A stretch of 64,000 nucleotides of DNA, from contig NZ_CADIJX010000005.1 in assembly GCF_902859625.1 (NCBI RefSeq), positions 1 through 64,000 on the forward strand, written 5' to 3'. Position 1 is the stretch's first letter; each line of letters opens with the position of its first letter. The position numbers and the translations under genes are program-made. This stretch comes from Achromobacter pestifer. GTDB lineage: Bacteria; Pseudomonadota; Gammaproteobacteria; Burkholderiales; Burkholderiaceae_B. Under the pieces are notes generated by a model. The model ran no database searches, was not told where the DNA came from, and was given only the letters and a program-made list of their open reading frames with translations. Shown piece by piece: positions 29,309-38,323 of the stretch.

Positions 29309-29929
29309 CATTTGTGCCTGAAGATTTTGTGCAAACGAATTAATCTGCGCGCGCAAAACCACCGCATCAGCGGGTCCGCGACAGACGGCATTGGTTTGCG
29401 TAGAGTTCACAAAATTCCTGTATTGATTGCCCTGAACGGCGGACGCCCATGGCGGGCATGCATCAACGACATGCGCCGAACTGGCCGCGCCGATCAAGAT
29501 AGGGCGATGTGCCTGCCCCCGATTTCCATCGCGGCAGACGCCTCAAGCAAATTCTGGAAAAGCTGGCATCACACGCCAACAAGCCTGCGGGCTACGCCGG
29601 TATCCCGGCGTCTTCTACCTGCGGCGATCAGTATCAAGTACCTGGATCATCAGACAACGGATTCGGTATTGCGACCAGCTGCCGCACCCTGAACACCGTG
29701 TGTCCCCTTCCGTGCATGCGAAGACCGGCTTCGCGATGCAGTGGCCAACCCCAGGCCAGACTTACGATTCTTAGATGTTTTCGAAGACTAGATGCTAGCG
29801 GACATTATGCTGCATCACGGCTTGCCAGCGGAAAGATCCAACAAAACACGACCGGCCCGCTGAAAGCCGCACCCAAATTATACCGCCATAACTTCCGCCC
29901 TCAAGCTCGGCCGCCCGCAACGCGGCGCC
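29309..29929. other. Gene-free stretch with a possible decayed reading frame
   Basis: No intact gene is supported here. From 29717 to about 29850 one plus-strand frame reads CEDRLRDAVANPRPDLRFLD, then a TAG at 29789-29791, then MLADIMLHHGLPAE. The composition looks protein-like across the stop, which suggests a relic, but I do not recognise the family. Confidence 0.3.
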
Positions 29930-30841
29930 TCAGGACGACGCCACAGGCTTGTCCCAGGGCGCGGAACCCAGCCGCTCCACCAGAAAATCCAACATCGAAC
30001 GCAGGATCAGCGGCATCTGGCGCCGCGAGGCGTATACGCCATAGATCCCCAATTCCTGGGGTTTGCACTGCGGCAGAATCGCTTTCAATCGTCCGGCCGC
30101 CACATATTCGGCGGCGTAGTAAGTCGGCAACATGGCAATGCCCGCCCCTTCCACCGCCGCGCTCAGCAACACGGAAACCTCATTGGCGCTGATGTTTCCA
30201 CTGACTGGCACATCCACTGGCAGACCTTCGCGCTCGAAGCGCCAGAGACTTTTGCCGAAATAGGAGTGTGTCAGGCAGTTGCGCAAGGATAGATCCTCGA
30301 TGCGGGCTGGCACCCCCTCACGCGCCAGGTATTCGGGCGACGCACACACCACCGAGCGACAGACGGCCAATTTGCGGGCGATCAGGTTGGGATCCAGATC
30401 ATTGGTGATGCGCACCGCCAGATCCACGCGCTCTTCCACCAGATTCACGGCGCGCTCGACCAGCATCAGATCCACCGAGGTGCCCGGATGCTGCTTGACG
30501 TAGTCGGTCACGGCGCTGGCCAGATGCCGCGAACCGAAGGACATACTGGTGGTGATGCGCAACTGGCCGCGCGGGGTGTCTTCCGGCGTGGAGACCGCGC
30601 TGCGCAGATCGCCCACCATGTCCAGCATCTGCCGGCATCGCGGCAGCGTTTCCGCCCCGGCAGGCGTCAGACTGAGCCGGCGCGTCGTGCGATGCAACAA
30701 GCGCACCCCGACCCACTGCTCCATTTCGGCCAAATATCGCGACACCATTGCGCGCGACATGTCCAGATGGACCGCCGCCGCCGACAAGCTTCCCCTGTCA
30801 GCGACTTCCACGAACACCTGCATGGCTTTCAGACGATCCAT
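29930..30841 (-). CDS. LysR family transcriptional regulator
   Basis: 303 residues. Helix-turn-helix region MQVFVEVADRGSLSAAA with LDMSRAMVSRYLAEME, then RLLHRTTRRLSLTPAG, followed by an effector domain of the subgroup with RGQLRITTSMSFGSRHLA. The next gene upstream, 118 bases away, is on the same strand (a COG0523 GTPase), so no divergent target is obvious; the regulon is unknown. Confidence 0.9.
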   Translation of the reverse strand: MDRLKAMQVFVEVADRGSLSAAAVHLDMSRAMVSRYLAEMEQWVGVRLLHRTTRRLSLTPAGAETLPRCRQMLDMVGDLRSAVSTPEDTPRGQLRITTSMSFGSRHLASAVTDYVKQHPGTSVDLMLVERAVNLVEERVDLAVRITNDLDPNLIARKLAVCRSVVCASPEYLAREGVPARIEDLSLRNCLTHSYFGKSLWRFEREGLPVDVPVSGNISANEVSVLLSAAVEGAGIAMLPTYYAAEYVAAGRLKAILPQCKPQELGIYGVYASRRQMPLILRSMLDFLVERLGSAPWDKPVASS

Positions 30842-30959
30842 GATTGTCTCGATTTTTGCATCAGACCGTACCGGTTATACCGTATTTTCATGCAACATCC
30901 GTGCCCAAATAGCGACACAAGGCCCGGCCGCCCTCAGCCCGGGCAGGACCAGACCGCAC

Positions 30960-31961
30960 TCAGGCAGGCATCTGGCCCAAGGCCTCGCAGACGGCGGCTC
31001 GCACCACCCCGGCATCCAGGCCGCGCACGATATAGACCAGATGCGACGCGCGATCATCGCTCGGCCATTGCGACAGCAAACGCAGGGGATAGAGCTCGCC
31101 ATGGACGCCATGCACCTCGCACGGCAACGCCTCGCCCTCGAAACACACCAGTCCCTTCATTCGCAACAGATGCGGGCCGAAGCGCTCCTGAATGCGCGAC
31201 ACGCCCGCCAGAAAGGCGGCCCGCCCAAGCGGCGACGACAAGGTCAGCGAAAAACTGGCGACCTGCGCGTGGTGGCCGGCCGCCGGTTGCGCAAATGCCT
31301 GTAGCCAGTTCGTCAGCGCCACGCCATCGCGCCGCGCGAGCGCATCGGGCCCATCCCGCAAGACGCCCGCCAACGGCGAATCCTGACGTTGCACGCAACG
31401 CTGCGCGCCCGGATTGATGGAGATGACCGCCTGCTCCACCCGCCGCAATTGCGCCGCATCCGCCAGATCCGACTTAGTGAGCACGACGGCATCCGCCAAG
31501 GCCAATTGCCGGGATGCCTCAGGCTGCGTCGCCAATTGCTCCTCACCGTGACGCACGTCCACCACCACGATCGCGCCGCGGTAGGCGTAGCGCTCGGCCA
31601 GGAAACGATCGTGCTTCAGCATGAACAACGTCGAAGCAGGGTCCGCAAGCCCGCTGGTTTCGATCAGCACGCGACGGAACGGCTTGATCCGGCGGCTGAG
31701 CGCCAGCATGAAAAGGTCACGCAGGGTGTCGACCACCACCCCGCTGACCACACAACACAGGCAGCCGCCCTCGATCAGCACGACGTTGGCAGGCGCCAAC
31801 CGCACCAAATGGTGATCGACGCCGATGTCGCCGTACTCATTGACAATGACCAGCGCGTCGGCATACGCGGGCTCGTGCAGCAGACGGTTGAGCAGCGTGG
31901 TCTTGCCGCTGCCCAGAAACCCCGAAATCACCGTCACGCCGATGCGCTTGTCCTCGTCCAT
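30960..31961 (-). CDS. COG0523/CobW family metal-chaperone GTPase
   Basis: 333 residues. Walker A is GFLGSGKTTLLN near the N-terminus, the metal-binding CxCC motif is GGCLCC, and the base-specificity motif is TKSD. A CobW C-terminal domain follows. Family members insert or deliver metals (Zn, Co, Fe) using GTP; in a zinc-starvation context they act as zinc metallochaperones. Start 31961 is the ATG immediately before the conserved domain. It lies 20 bases downstream of a second COG0523 gene, so both are probably driven by the Zur-like promoter. Confidence 0.87.
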   Translation of the reverse strand: MDEDKRIGVTVISGFLGSGKTTLLNRLLHEPAYADALVIVNEYGDIGVDHHLVRLAPANVVLIEGGCLCCVVSGVVVDTLRDLFMLALSRRIKPFRRVLIETSGLADPASTLFMLKHDRFLAERYAYRGAIVVVDVRHGEEQLATQPEASRQLALADAVVLTKSDLADAAQLRRVEQAVISINPGAQRCVQRQDSPLAGVLRDGPDALARRDGVALTNWLQAFAQPAAGHHAQVASFSLTLSSPLGRAAFLAGVSRIQERFGPHLLRMKGLVCFEGEALPCEVHGVHGELYPLRLLSQWPSDDRASHLVYIVRGLDAGVVRAAVCEALGQMPA

Positions 31962-31981
31962 GTCCACCCACTCAACGGGCC

Positions 31982-33250
31982 TTACCCCGGATTCTGCGGC
32001 CGCCCCCATTCCGGAAACGGATCCCTCATTGCAGCCAACTCGTCGGTGGGCCGCGTCATTTCTTCCTGCGTCATCAGGCAGGCCTGCAAGCGCGCCCGTA
32101 GCGCGGCCTCGTCCATGCCGATGCCGATCAGCACCAATTCCTGACACCGATCGCCGTAGACCGGATCCCAATCCTTCACGATTGCGGCCCGCGACGACTC
32201 ATCTTCCGGCCAATGCTCACGCGGCAGCGCCGCCCACCAATACCCGGCCGCACCGTAGCGAGTGACCGGCCCCGCCTGCGACCACGATGCCGCGAAGGCC
32301 GGGCGCGTCACCAACCAGAAATAGCCCTTCGACCGCACCACCCCGGGCCACTCCTGATGCAGGCAGTCCCAGAATCGTTGCGGATGAAAGGGCCGCCTGG
32401 CTCGAAACACGAAACTACCTATCCCGTATTCCTGGCTCTCTGGCACATGCCCGCCGCGCAGCTCCTGTAGCCAGCCCGGGGCCTGAGCGGCGGCCTCAAA
32501 ATCAAAACGCCCCGTATCCAGCACACGGTCCAGCGACACTTGGCCGAATTCGCTGCGCACGATGTCCGCACGCGGATTCAGGCGATGCAACATAGCCTCC
32601 AGTCGAGCCAGTTCGTCAGGCTCGACCAAATCGGTTTTGTTCAAGACCAGGACATCACAGAATTCCACCTGCTCGATCAACAAATCAACGACCGTGCGGG
32701 CATCCTCATCGCCCAGCGCCTCGCCGCGCGCGGCCAAGCGGTCTTCACTGGCATAGTCGCGCAGGAAGTTGAAGGCGTCCACCACCGTGACCATCGTGTC
32801 CAGCCGCGCAACATCATCCAGGCTCGCGCCGTCCTCATCACGGAAGGTAAAGGTCTCGGCAACGGGCAAGGGCTCGGAGATGCCCGTCGATTCGATCAAC
32901 AAGTAGTCAAAACGACCCTCGGCGGCGAGGCGGCGGATCTCGATCAGCAGGTCCTCGCGCAGCGTACAACAGATGCAGCCATTACTCATTTCGACCAATT
33001 TTTCATCTGCGCGCGACAGCGCCGCCCCGCCCTCGCGCACCAGGCGCGCGTCGATGTTCACCTCGGACATATCGTTGACGATGACCGCCACGCGCCGACC
33101 CTCGCGATTGTTCAGCACATGGTTGAGCAGCGTCGTCTTGCCTGCCCCCAGGAATCCCGACAACACCGTCACCGGCAAGCGCCCACCACGCAGCGGGACC
33201 GCCCCCTCGCTTTCCGACCCTGCGTTTTCCGACCCGTCTTTTTGCATCAT
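31982..33250 (-). CDS. COG0523 GTPase (ZigA-like), probable zinc metallochaperone
   Basis: 422 residues. Walker [13 protein letters not shown], the metal motif GCICC, switch region ESTGISEP and NKTDL are intact; a CobW C-terminal domain follows ([17 protein letters not shown]). The length and sequence fit the ZigA/YciC branch, whose genes are usually controlled by Zur. ATG 33250 (or 33247) is chosen because the longer frame to 33298 would run through the operator. GGGGTG lies eight bases upstream. It is the first of two COG0523 genes in tandem. Confidence 0.88.
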   Translation of the reverse strand: MMQKDGSENAGSESEGAVPLRGGRLPVTVLSGFLGAGKTTLLNHVLNNREGRRVAVIVNDMSEVNIDARLVREGGAALSRADEKLVEMSNGCICCTLREDLLIEIRRLAAEGRFDYLLIESTGISEPLPVAETFTFRDEDGASLDDVARLDTMVTVVDAFNFLRDYASEDRLAARGEALGDEDARTVVDLLIEQVEFCDVLVLNKTDLVEPDELARLEAMLHRLNPRADIVRSEFGQVSLDRVLDTGRFDFEAAAQAPGWLQELRGGHVPESQEYGIGSFVFRARRPFHPQRFWDCLHQEWPGVVRSKGYFWLVTRPAFAASWSQAGPVTRYGAAGYWWAALPREHWPEDESSRAAIVKDWDPVYGDRCQELVLIGIGMDEAALRARLQACLMTQEEMTRPTDELAAMRDPFPEWGRPQNPG

Positions 33251-33267
33251 GGTCACACCCCAAAATT

Positions 33268-33290
33268 GAAATGTTATTACATAACAAATC
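33268..33290. promoter_or_regulatory. Zur-like operator
   Basis: The core TGTTAT-TAC-ATAACA (33272-33286) is a perfect inverted repeat, flanked by GAAA and AATC. It closely resembles the TGTTATA-N-TATAACA zinc-uptake-regulator site and lies 18 bases before a COG0523 gene, the most common type of Zur target. Confidence 0.8.
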
Positions 33291-33483
33291 CAAGTCAATC
33301 TCGGCGTCGACGCAATCCAGCGAAAGCGCAGGACTTCAGACAGTCAAAGGGGTAGGGAAAGCAACCCGGGGAACCCAGGGCGGGAGCGGCCTGATGCGGC
33401 AGCTTGATGGCGCAGATTCATACTCATGGCGCATGGGCCAGGACACATTAGCCATGACTCATGATTCATGGCGCGCAAAAACC

Positions 33484-33515
33484 AAAAAGGCCACCCACTT
33501 TCGTGAATGACCTTT
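33484..33515 (-). terminator. Terminator of tRNA-Asn
   Basis: On the minus strand a 13-bp stem (including G-U pairs) closes on a GAAA tetraloop and is followed by T5. It lies 46 bases beyond the tRNA. The rest of the gap to the COG0523 gene contains only short repeats of the TCATGGCGC type. Confidence 0.85.
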
Positions 33516-33560
33516 GAGTGCTCAGCGCTAGCACGCTGAACTGTCGGTATGAAATGCTTT

Positions 33561-33636
33561 TGGCTCCCCGAGCTGGGCTCGAACCAGCGACCTGCGGATT
33601 AACAGTCCGTCGCTCTACCGACTGAGCTATCGGGGA
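33561..33636 (-). tRNA. tRNA-Asn (GTT)
   Basis: A 76-base cloverleaf on the minus strand starting TCCCCGATAGCTCAG. The anticodon loop CTGTTAA holds GTT, the T-arm reads GGTTCGAGCC, and CCA is encoded. Confidence 0.96.
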
Positions 33637-33715
33637 TCTGCCAAGAACGTAATTATGAACTAAATTTTTTGACCACGCAAATCGACGTTTTTTTGTATTC
33701 TTTTGGCGGGTTTGT

Positions 33716-33744
33716 TTCCCATCACAAAAAAACTCTGATATGAT
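33716..33744 (+). promoter_or_regulatory. Candidate promoter upstream of tRNA-Thr
   Basis: TTCCCA and TATGAT are 17 bases apart. The -10 is strong. The start site would be about 118 bases before the tRNA, so a long precursor is implied; a nearer promoter cannot be excluded. Confidence 0.35.
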
Positions 33745-33868
33745 TTCGGTCTTTCCAGATCAGGCCCCATAAACAGGGCGACGAACTGGGAAGAACAAAG
33801 ATGTTTTGCTTGTAGTTCAGCATTGCCGAATTCAACACCGGCGCGCAAGAATCAAAGCAAATGGTCTT

Positions 33869-33944
33869 GCCGGCATAGCTCAGTTGGTAGAGCAGCGCAT
33901 TCGTAATGCGAAGGTCGTAGGTTCGACTCCTATTGCCGGCACCA
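33869..33944 (+). tRNA. tRNA-Thr (CGT)
   Basis: A 76-base cloverleaf, GCCGGCATAGCTCAG at the 5' end, anticodon loop TTCGTAA with anticodon CGT, T-arm GGTTCGACTCC, and encoded CCA. Confidence 0.96.
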
Positions 33945-33953
33945 AATTCAAAA

Positions 33954-33978
33954 AGCAGCCCTCTCGGGCTGCTTTTTT
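33954..33978 (+). terminator. Terminator of tRNA-Thr
   Basis: Perfect 8-bp stem AGCAGCCC / GGGCTGCT with TCTC loop, followed by a T tract, nine bases after the tRNA. Confidence 0.92.
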
Positions 33979-34095
33979 CATTTCCGCCCCAGGCTTCGCC
34001 CCTTCCTATTGCGTACGCGCCCGGTCCCGGGAACTCCGTCCGCCTGTCGCACGTCCAACTTGCTGGATTCCCGACAACACCAAGCGAAGACCACC

Positions 34096-34755
34096 ATGCG
34101 CATCCTACTTGTCGAAGACGACGTCATGATCGGTGAGAGCGTGTTGGACTGCCTGCGAGCGGAGCATTACGCCGTCGACTGGGTCAAGGACGGCAACGCC
34201 GCGGAACTTGCGCTGCGCACCGACACCTATGACCTGATCCTGCTGGACCTGGGCCTGCCCAAACGCGATGGCCTGACCTTGCTGCGTGATCTGCGCACGC
34301 GCAAAGACCGCACGCCTGTTTTGATCGCCACGGCGCGGGATGCCGTCAGCGACCGCATTGCCGGATTGGACGCCGGAGCGGACGACTACATCGTCAAACC
34401 TTATGACATGGACGAGTTGCTTGCCCGCATGCGCGCACTGATCCGCCGCAGCGCCGGCCGCGCCGAGCCCGTGTTTGAACACGAGGGCATCACCATCGAC
34501 CCGCAATCACATGCGGCCATGGTGGACGGCACGCCGGTTGCGCTGACCGCCCGCGAATGGGCCGTCCTGGAACCCTTGATCGCGCGCCCCGGAATGATCT
34601 TTTCACGCGCGCAACTGGAAGAAAAACTCTACAGCTGGAAAGACAGCGTCAGCAGTAACGCCGTTGAGGTTTATATTCATGGCCTGCGCAAGAAACTGGG
34701 TCCGAACCTGATCCAGAACGTCAGAGGCGTCGGCTATGTCATCCCTAAAACATGA
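34096..34755 (+). CDS. OmpR-family response regulator (QseB/PmrA-like)
   Basis: 219 residues. The receiver domain has the acidic pair ED near residues 7-9, phosphoacceptor Asp51 in LLDLGLP, Thr in ATAR and Lys in VKPYD. The winged-helix DNA-binding domain ends VRGVGYVIPK. The sequence belongs with QseB/PmrA/TctD-type regulators. ATG 34096 starts the conserved MRILLVEDD; a longer frame is not supported. It overlaps the sensor kinase gene by four bases. A TAAG-type direct repeat in the following degP promoter is a likely target. Confidence 0.92.
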   Translation: MRILLVEDDVMIGESVLDCLRAEHYAVDWVKDGNAAELALRTDTYDLILLDLGLPKRDGLTLLRDLRTRKDRTPVLIATARDAVSDRIAGLDAGADDYIVKPYDMDELLARMRALIRRSAGRAEPVFEHEGITIDPQSHAAMVDGTPVALTAREWAVLEPLIARPGMIFSRAQLEEKLYSWKDSVSSNAVEVYIHGLRKKLGPNLIQNVRGVGYVIPKT

Positions 34756-36086
34756 GCATCCGGCTTAGCTACTCGCTGAGAGCCCGTCTGCTTTTCTTCC
34801 TGCTGGCCGCCATCGCGGTCGGCGCGCTGGTGCAAGGCGCCATCGCCTATCGCAGCACACTGGCGCAGGCAGACGATATCTTCGATTCGCTGCTGCAACG
34901 CACCGCCCTGTCCTTGGGCACGGGCGACGGGCTGTTGCGCACCGGGCCCACGCATGCCCTGGGCGCGGGCTCCCCCGTCGCTGACGACCTGATCATCCAG
35001 ATCTGGACCCCGGACGGCCTGCGCGTGTTCAATTCGCGTTCGCGTCGCCCGCTGCCCGATCAGATCGTGCTGGGGTTCTCCGACGTCCGGATGGAAGGCA
35101 TCACCTATCGCGTGTATTCGCTGGCCACCCCGTTCCAGGTGATCCAGGTCGCACAGGACATGAACGTGCGCACGCACATGGCGCGCGCGCTGGCCCTGCG
35201 CACCATCGCCCCCATCGCGGCGGCCGCGCCCATCTTGATGTTGATCATCTGGTGCGTGGTGAGCTGGTCGCTGCGCCCCGTCAAGCGCGCCCGCGCCCAG
35301 GTGGCGGCACGGCAACCCGAGGATCTGTCACCGGTCAACGTGCAGGGCTTGCCGGATGAGATCCAACCCCTGATACAAGAACTGAATCTGCTGCTGGAGC
35401 GAATGCGCGGCGCATTCGCCCAACAGAAACAGTTCGTGGGCGACGCGGCCCATGAACTGCGTTCTCCGCTGACCGCGCTGCGCCTGCAACTGCAAGCCTT
35501 GCAACGCGCGGGCGACGCCGAAAGCCGCCAAGTGGCCGAACAGCGCCTGGTCGCGGGCATCGACCGCGCCACCCACCTCGTCGAGCAATTGCTGTCCATG
35601 GCCCGCCACGAAAGCGCGGCAGAACCCTCGCCTGCCGCCCCGGTCGATCTGGCCGACGTCTTGCGTCAGGCGCTGTCCGAAACCCTGCCGCAAGCCAATG
35701 CCAAATCGATCAGCATTGATATGGATGGCGCGGCCGAGGCCTGGGTGCAGGGGCATCGTGACGCCCTGGTGCTGCTGGCCCGCAACCTGCTGGACAACGC
35801 CATCAAGCACACGCCCGAAGGCAAGCACATCCGCCTGCGGCTGGAACAGACGGCGGACAAGGCATCATTCATGATCGATGACGAAGGCCCCGGCATCGCG
35901 CCCGCCGAACGCGAGCGCGTGTTTGATCGCTTTTACCGTGCCGAAGGCAACACGCAACACGGCAGCGGCCTGGGGCTGTCGATCGCCCGCGCCATCGCCA
36001 ACCGCCACGGCGCCGAGATCTACCTGGAAGACCCGCCCGACGGCCAAGGACTGCGTGCCCGGGTGGAATTCGCCCGCCAGCGTTGA
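34752..36086 (+). CDS. Sensor histidine kinase (QseC/PmrB-like)
   Basis: 444 residues. An N-terminal membrane segment (about 11-32), a periplasmic sensor of about 120 residues, a second membrane segment (about 152-173), HAMP region, the phosphoacceptor His234 in DAAHELRSPLTAL, and an ATPase domain with NLLDNAIKH, DEGPGIAP and GSGLGLSIA. It phosphorylates the partner regulator. The signal is unknown; the linked periplasmic protease suggests an envelope cue. Confidence 0.93.
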   Translation: MSIRLSYSLRARLLFFLLAAIAVGALVQGAIAYRSTLAQADDIFDSLLQRTALSLGTGDGLLRTGPTHALGAGSPVADDLIIQIWTPDGLRVFNSRSRRPLPDQIVLGFSDVRMEGITYRVYSLATPFQVIQVAQDMNVRTHMARALALRTIAPIAAAAPILMLIIWCVVSWSLRPVKRARAQVAARQPEDLSPVNVQGLPDEIQPLIQELNLLLERMRGAFAQQKQFVGDAAHELRSPLTALRLQLQALQRAGDAESRQVAEQRLVAGIDRATHLVEQLLSMARHESAAEPSPAAPVDLADVLRQALSETLPQANAKSISIDMDGAAEAWVQGHRDALVLLARNLLDNAIKHTPEGKHIRLRLEQTADKASFMIDDEGPGIAPAERERVFDRFYRAEGNTQHGSGLGLSIARAIANRHGAEIYLEDPPDGQGLRARVEFARQR

Positions 36087-36095
36087 ATCCAGCGA

Positions 36096-36112
36096 TTTAA
36101 GATTCACCTAAG
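36096..36112 (+). promoter_or_regulatory. PmrA/QseB-like direct repeat upstream of degP
   Basis: TTTAAG-ATTCA-CCTAAG is a tandem hexamer with an 11-base period, the spacing used by OmpR-family dimers and close to the known PmrA/QseB site (CTTAA-N5-CTTAA type). It lies between the kinase stop and the degP start. Confidence 0.6.
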
Positions 36113-36164
36113 TGTCAGGCCCGAAGATAGCGCCATGTCCTCAAACATGAACGCAGGAGCCGAC

Positions 36165-37607
36165 ATGAAGACCTCGCAACTGAAACCCTCGCGCCTGATG
36201 CTGGCGCTGCTGGCCGCTGGCGCCATTGGCGGCGCCGGCGCAACCGCCGTAATGGGCGGCGTGTCGATGGCGGCCAACGCACCGGCCACCCCCGCCATTT
36301 CCCAGACAATCAATACGTCCAGCCCGCCCAATTTTGCGCAGATCACGCGCGACTTCGGGCCTGCCGTCGTGAACATCAGCGTCAGCGGCACCCGCAAGGT
36401 GTCCGCCGATGACGATGACCCCTTCGCCCAGTTCTTCGGGCAGATCCCTGGATCCCGGGGACGCATGCCCGCGCGCGAAGTGCCGATGCGCGGCGAAGGC
36501 TCGGGTTTCATCATCAGCAACGACGGCATCATCCTGACCAACGCACACGTCGTGCAGGACGCCAAGGAAGTCACCGTCAAACTGACCGACCGCCGCGAGT
36601 ACAAGGCCAAGGTGCTGGGCGCGGATCCACAGACGGACGTGGCCGTGCTCAAGATCGACGCCAAGAACCTGCCCGTCGTGAAGGTGGGCGACGTGGGCCA
36701 GCTGCAAGTGGGCGAATGGGTGTTGGCGATTGGCTCGCCCTACGGCCTGGAAAACACCGCCACTGCGGGGATCGTCAGCGCCAAGGGCCGTTCGCTGCCT
36801 GACGACACGTCGGTCCCCTTCATCCAGACGGACGTGGCGGTCAACCCTGGCAACTCGGGTGGCCCGCTGTTCAACGATCGCGGCGAAGTCGTGGGCATCA
36901 ACTCCCAGATCTACAGCCGCACCGGCGGCTTCCAGGGCCTGTCGTTCTCGATCCCCATCGACGTGGCCTACAAGATCAAGGACCAGATCCTGGAGCACGG
37001 CAAGGTGCAGCATGCACGGCTGGGCGTGACGGTGCAGGAAGTGAATCAAGACCTGGCCAATTCGTTCAAGCTGGACTCGCCGTCGGGCGCCCTGGTGTCC
37101 AGCGTTGAAAAAGGCAGCGCCGCGGACAAGGCCGGCTTGCAGCCTGGCGACGTGGTTCGCCAGATCGACGGCAAGACCATCGTGTCTTCGGGTGACCTGG
37201 CATCCCTGATCACCCTGGCCTCGCCCGGTGAGAAGATCAAGCTGGATGTCTGGCGAGCCGGCGCCCCTAAGGAACTGGTGGCCACGCTGGGCGGCATTCC
37301 CAAGGACAAGTCGCAAGCCGCAGCCGGAGAGCAGGACGTGCAGCGCGGCCAACTCGGCCTGGCGCTGCGCCCCCTGAGTCCGCAAGAGCAGCAGGCGTCC
37401 GGCACCGAAGGCTTGCTGATCGAGCGCTCCGCCGGCCCGGCCGCCAAGGCGGGCATCGAACCGGGTGACGTGCTGCTGTCGCTGAATGGCGTGCCCGTTC
37501 ACAATATCGGGCAAGTGAAGGAAGCGCTGTCCAAGGCGGGCAAGACCGTTGCCCTGCTGGTTCAGCGCGGCGAAGACAAGATCTTCGTCCCGGTGCAGAT
37601 CGGCTAA
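36165..37607 (+). CDS. DegP/HtrA family periplasmic serine protease
   Basis: 480 residues. An N-terminal signal sequence (about 1-37), trypsin-like domain with His128 (TNAHVV), Asp158 (QTDVAVL) and Ser231 (GNSGGP), then two PDZ domains (about 280-370 and 390-475). It degrades and refolds misfolded envelope proteins. AGGAG stands seven bases before the ATG at 36165; ATG 36135 is less likely. Downstream of a two-component pair, it is probably controlled by it. The stop codon lies in a 7-base perfect palindrome (37598-37614) without a T tract. Confidence 0.93.
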   Translation: MKTSQLKPSRLMLALLAAGAIGGAGATAVMGGVSMAANAPATPAISQTINTSSPPNFAQITRDFGPAVVNISVSGTRKVSADDDDPFAQFFGQIPGSRGRMPAREVPMRGEGSGFIISNDGIILTNAHVVQDAKEVTVKLTDRREYKAKVLGADPQTDVAVLKIDAKNLPVVKVGDVGQLQVGEWVLAIGSPYGLENTATAGIVSAKGRSLPDDTSVPFIQTDVAVNPGNSGGPLFNDRGEVVGINSQIYSRTGGFQGLSFSIPIDVAYKIKDQILEHGKVQHARLGVTVQEVNQDLANSFKLDSPSGALVSSVEKGSAADKAGLQPGDVVRQIDGKTIVSSGDLASLITLASPGEKIKLDVWRAGAPKELVATLGGIPKDKSQAAAGEQDVQRGQLGLALRPLSPQEQQASGTEGLLIERSAGPAAKAGIEPGDVLLSLNGVPVHNIGQVKEALSKAGKTVALLVQRGEDKIFVPVQIG

Positions 37608-37620
37608 GCCGATCCGCGCA

Positions 37621-38265
37621 TCACTCCGCGTCGGGCTGCTCGCCCGGCGCGGCCTTCGCAAAGGCCGGCAGCTTGCGGCAGGCCGCATCAATGCGCACCA
37701 CATTCGGCATCGCGGACAGGTCGCAATCGAAGCGCTGTGCGTTGGCCACTTGCGGCACCAGGCACAGATCAGCGAGGGTCGGCGTATCGCCGTGGCAGAA
37801 GCTTCCCGTGGCGCTGGAACGCGCCAACTGCGCTTCCAGGGCTTCCAGCCCCTGATGCACCCAATGCTTGTACCAGGCGTTCTTCGCGGCTTCGTCCACG
37901 CCCAGCGTGTGCTTCAGATACTTCAGCACGCGCAGATTGTTCAGCGGATGCGTGTCGCAGGCAATGCCCAGCGCCAAATCACGCACCCGGGCACGGCCGA
38001 TGGCATCGGCCGGCAGCAGCGGCGACTGGGGATGCGTTTCTTCCAGGTATTCAATGATGGCCAAGGATTGCCCGATCACGGCGTCGCCATCGATCAGCGT
38101 CGGCACCAGCGCCGTCGGATTCAGCTTGCGATAGCCCTCCGACAACTGCTGCCCGCCGTCCTTCAGCAGATGCACCGGCAGGTATTCGTAGGACAGGCCC
38201 TTCAGGTTCAGGGCAATGCGAACGCGGTACGCGGCCGAGCTGCGGAAATAGCTGTACAACTGCAT
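37621..38265 (-). CDS. maiA: Maleylacetoacetate isomerase (zeta-class GST)
   Basis: 214 residues. The zeta-class glutathione site SSAAYRVRIALNLKG (near residues 9-23) and the C-terminal helical GST domain are clear. It isomerises maleylacetoacetate to fumarylacetoacetate in tyrosine/homogentisate breakdown using glutathione. AAGGAG precedes the ATG at 38265. The usual partners (hmgA, fahA) are not adjacent, so a related ring-cleavage isomerase role is possible. Confidence 0.87.
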   Translation of the reverse strand: MQLYSYFRSSAAYRVRIALNLKGLSYEYLPVHLLKDGGQQLSEGYRKLNPTALVPTLIDGDAVIGQSLAIIEYLEETHPQSPLLPADAIGRARVRDLALGIACDTHPLNNLRVLKYLKHTLGVDEAAKNAWYKHWVHQGLEALEAQLARSSATGSFCHGDTPTLADLCLVPQVANAQRFDCDLSAMPNVVRIDAACRKLPAFAKAAPGEQPDAE

Positions 38266-38323
38266 GAAGTCTCCTTGGTGTCCCTCTGACGCCACCCGAA
38301 GGGCGCCCTTTTTTTTCAGCGGC

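Noticed and set aside
33251..33298. Longer start of the ZigA-like gene at 33298
   Set aside because: It would translate the Zur-like operator and has no Shine-Dalgarno; ATG 33250 fits better.
38299..38316. GGGCGCCC plus T8 as a terminator between maiA and ispH
   Set aside because: The GC palindrome has no loop and the T tract is on the strand without an upstream gene.
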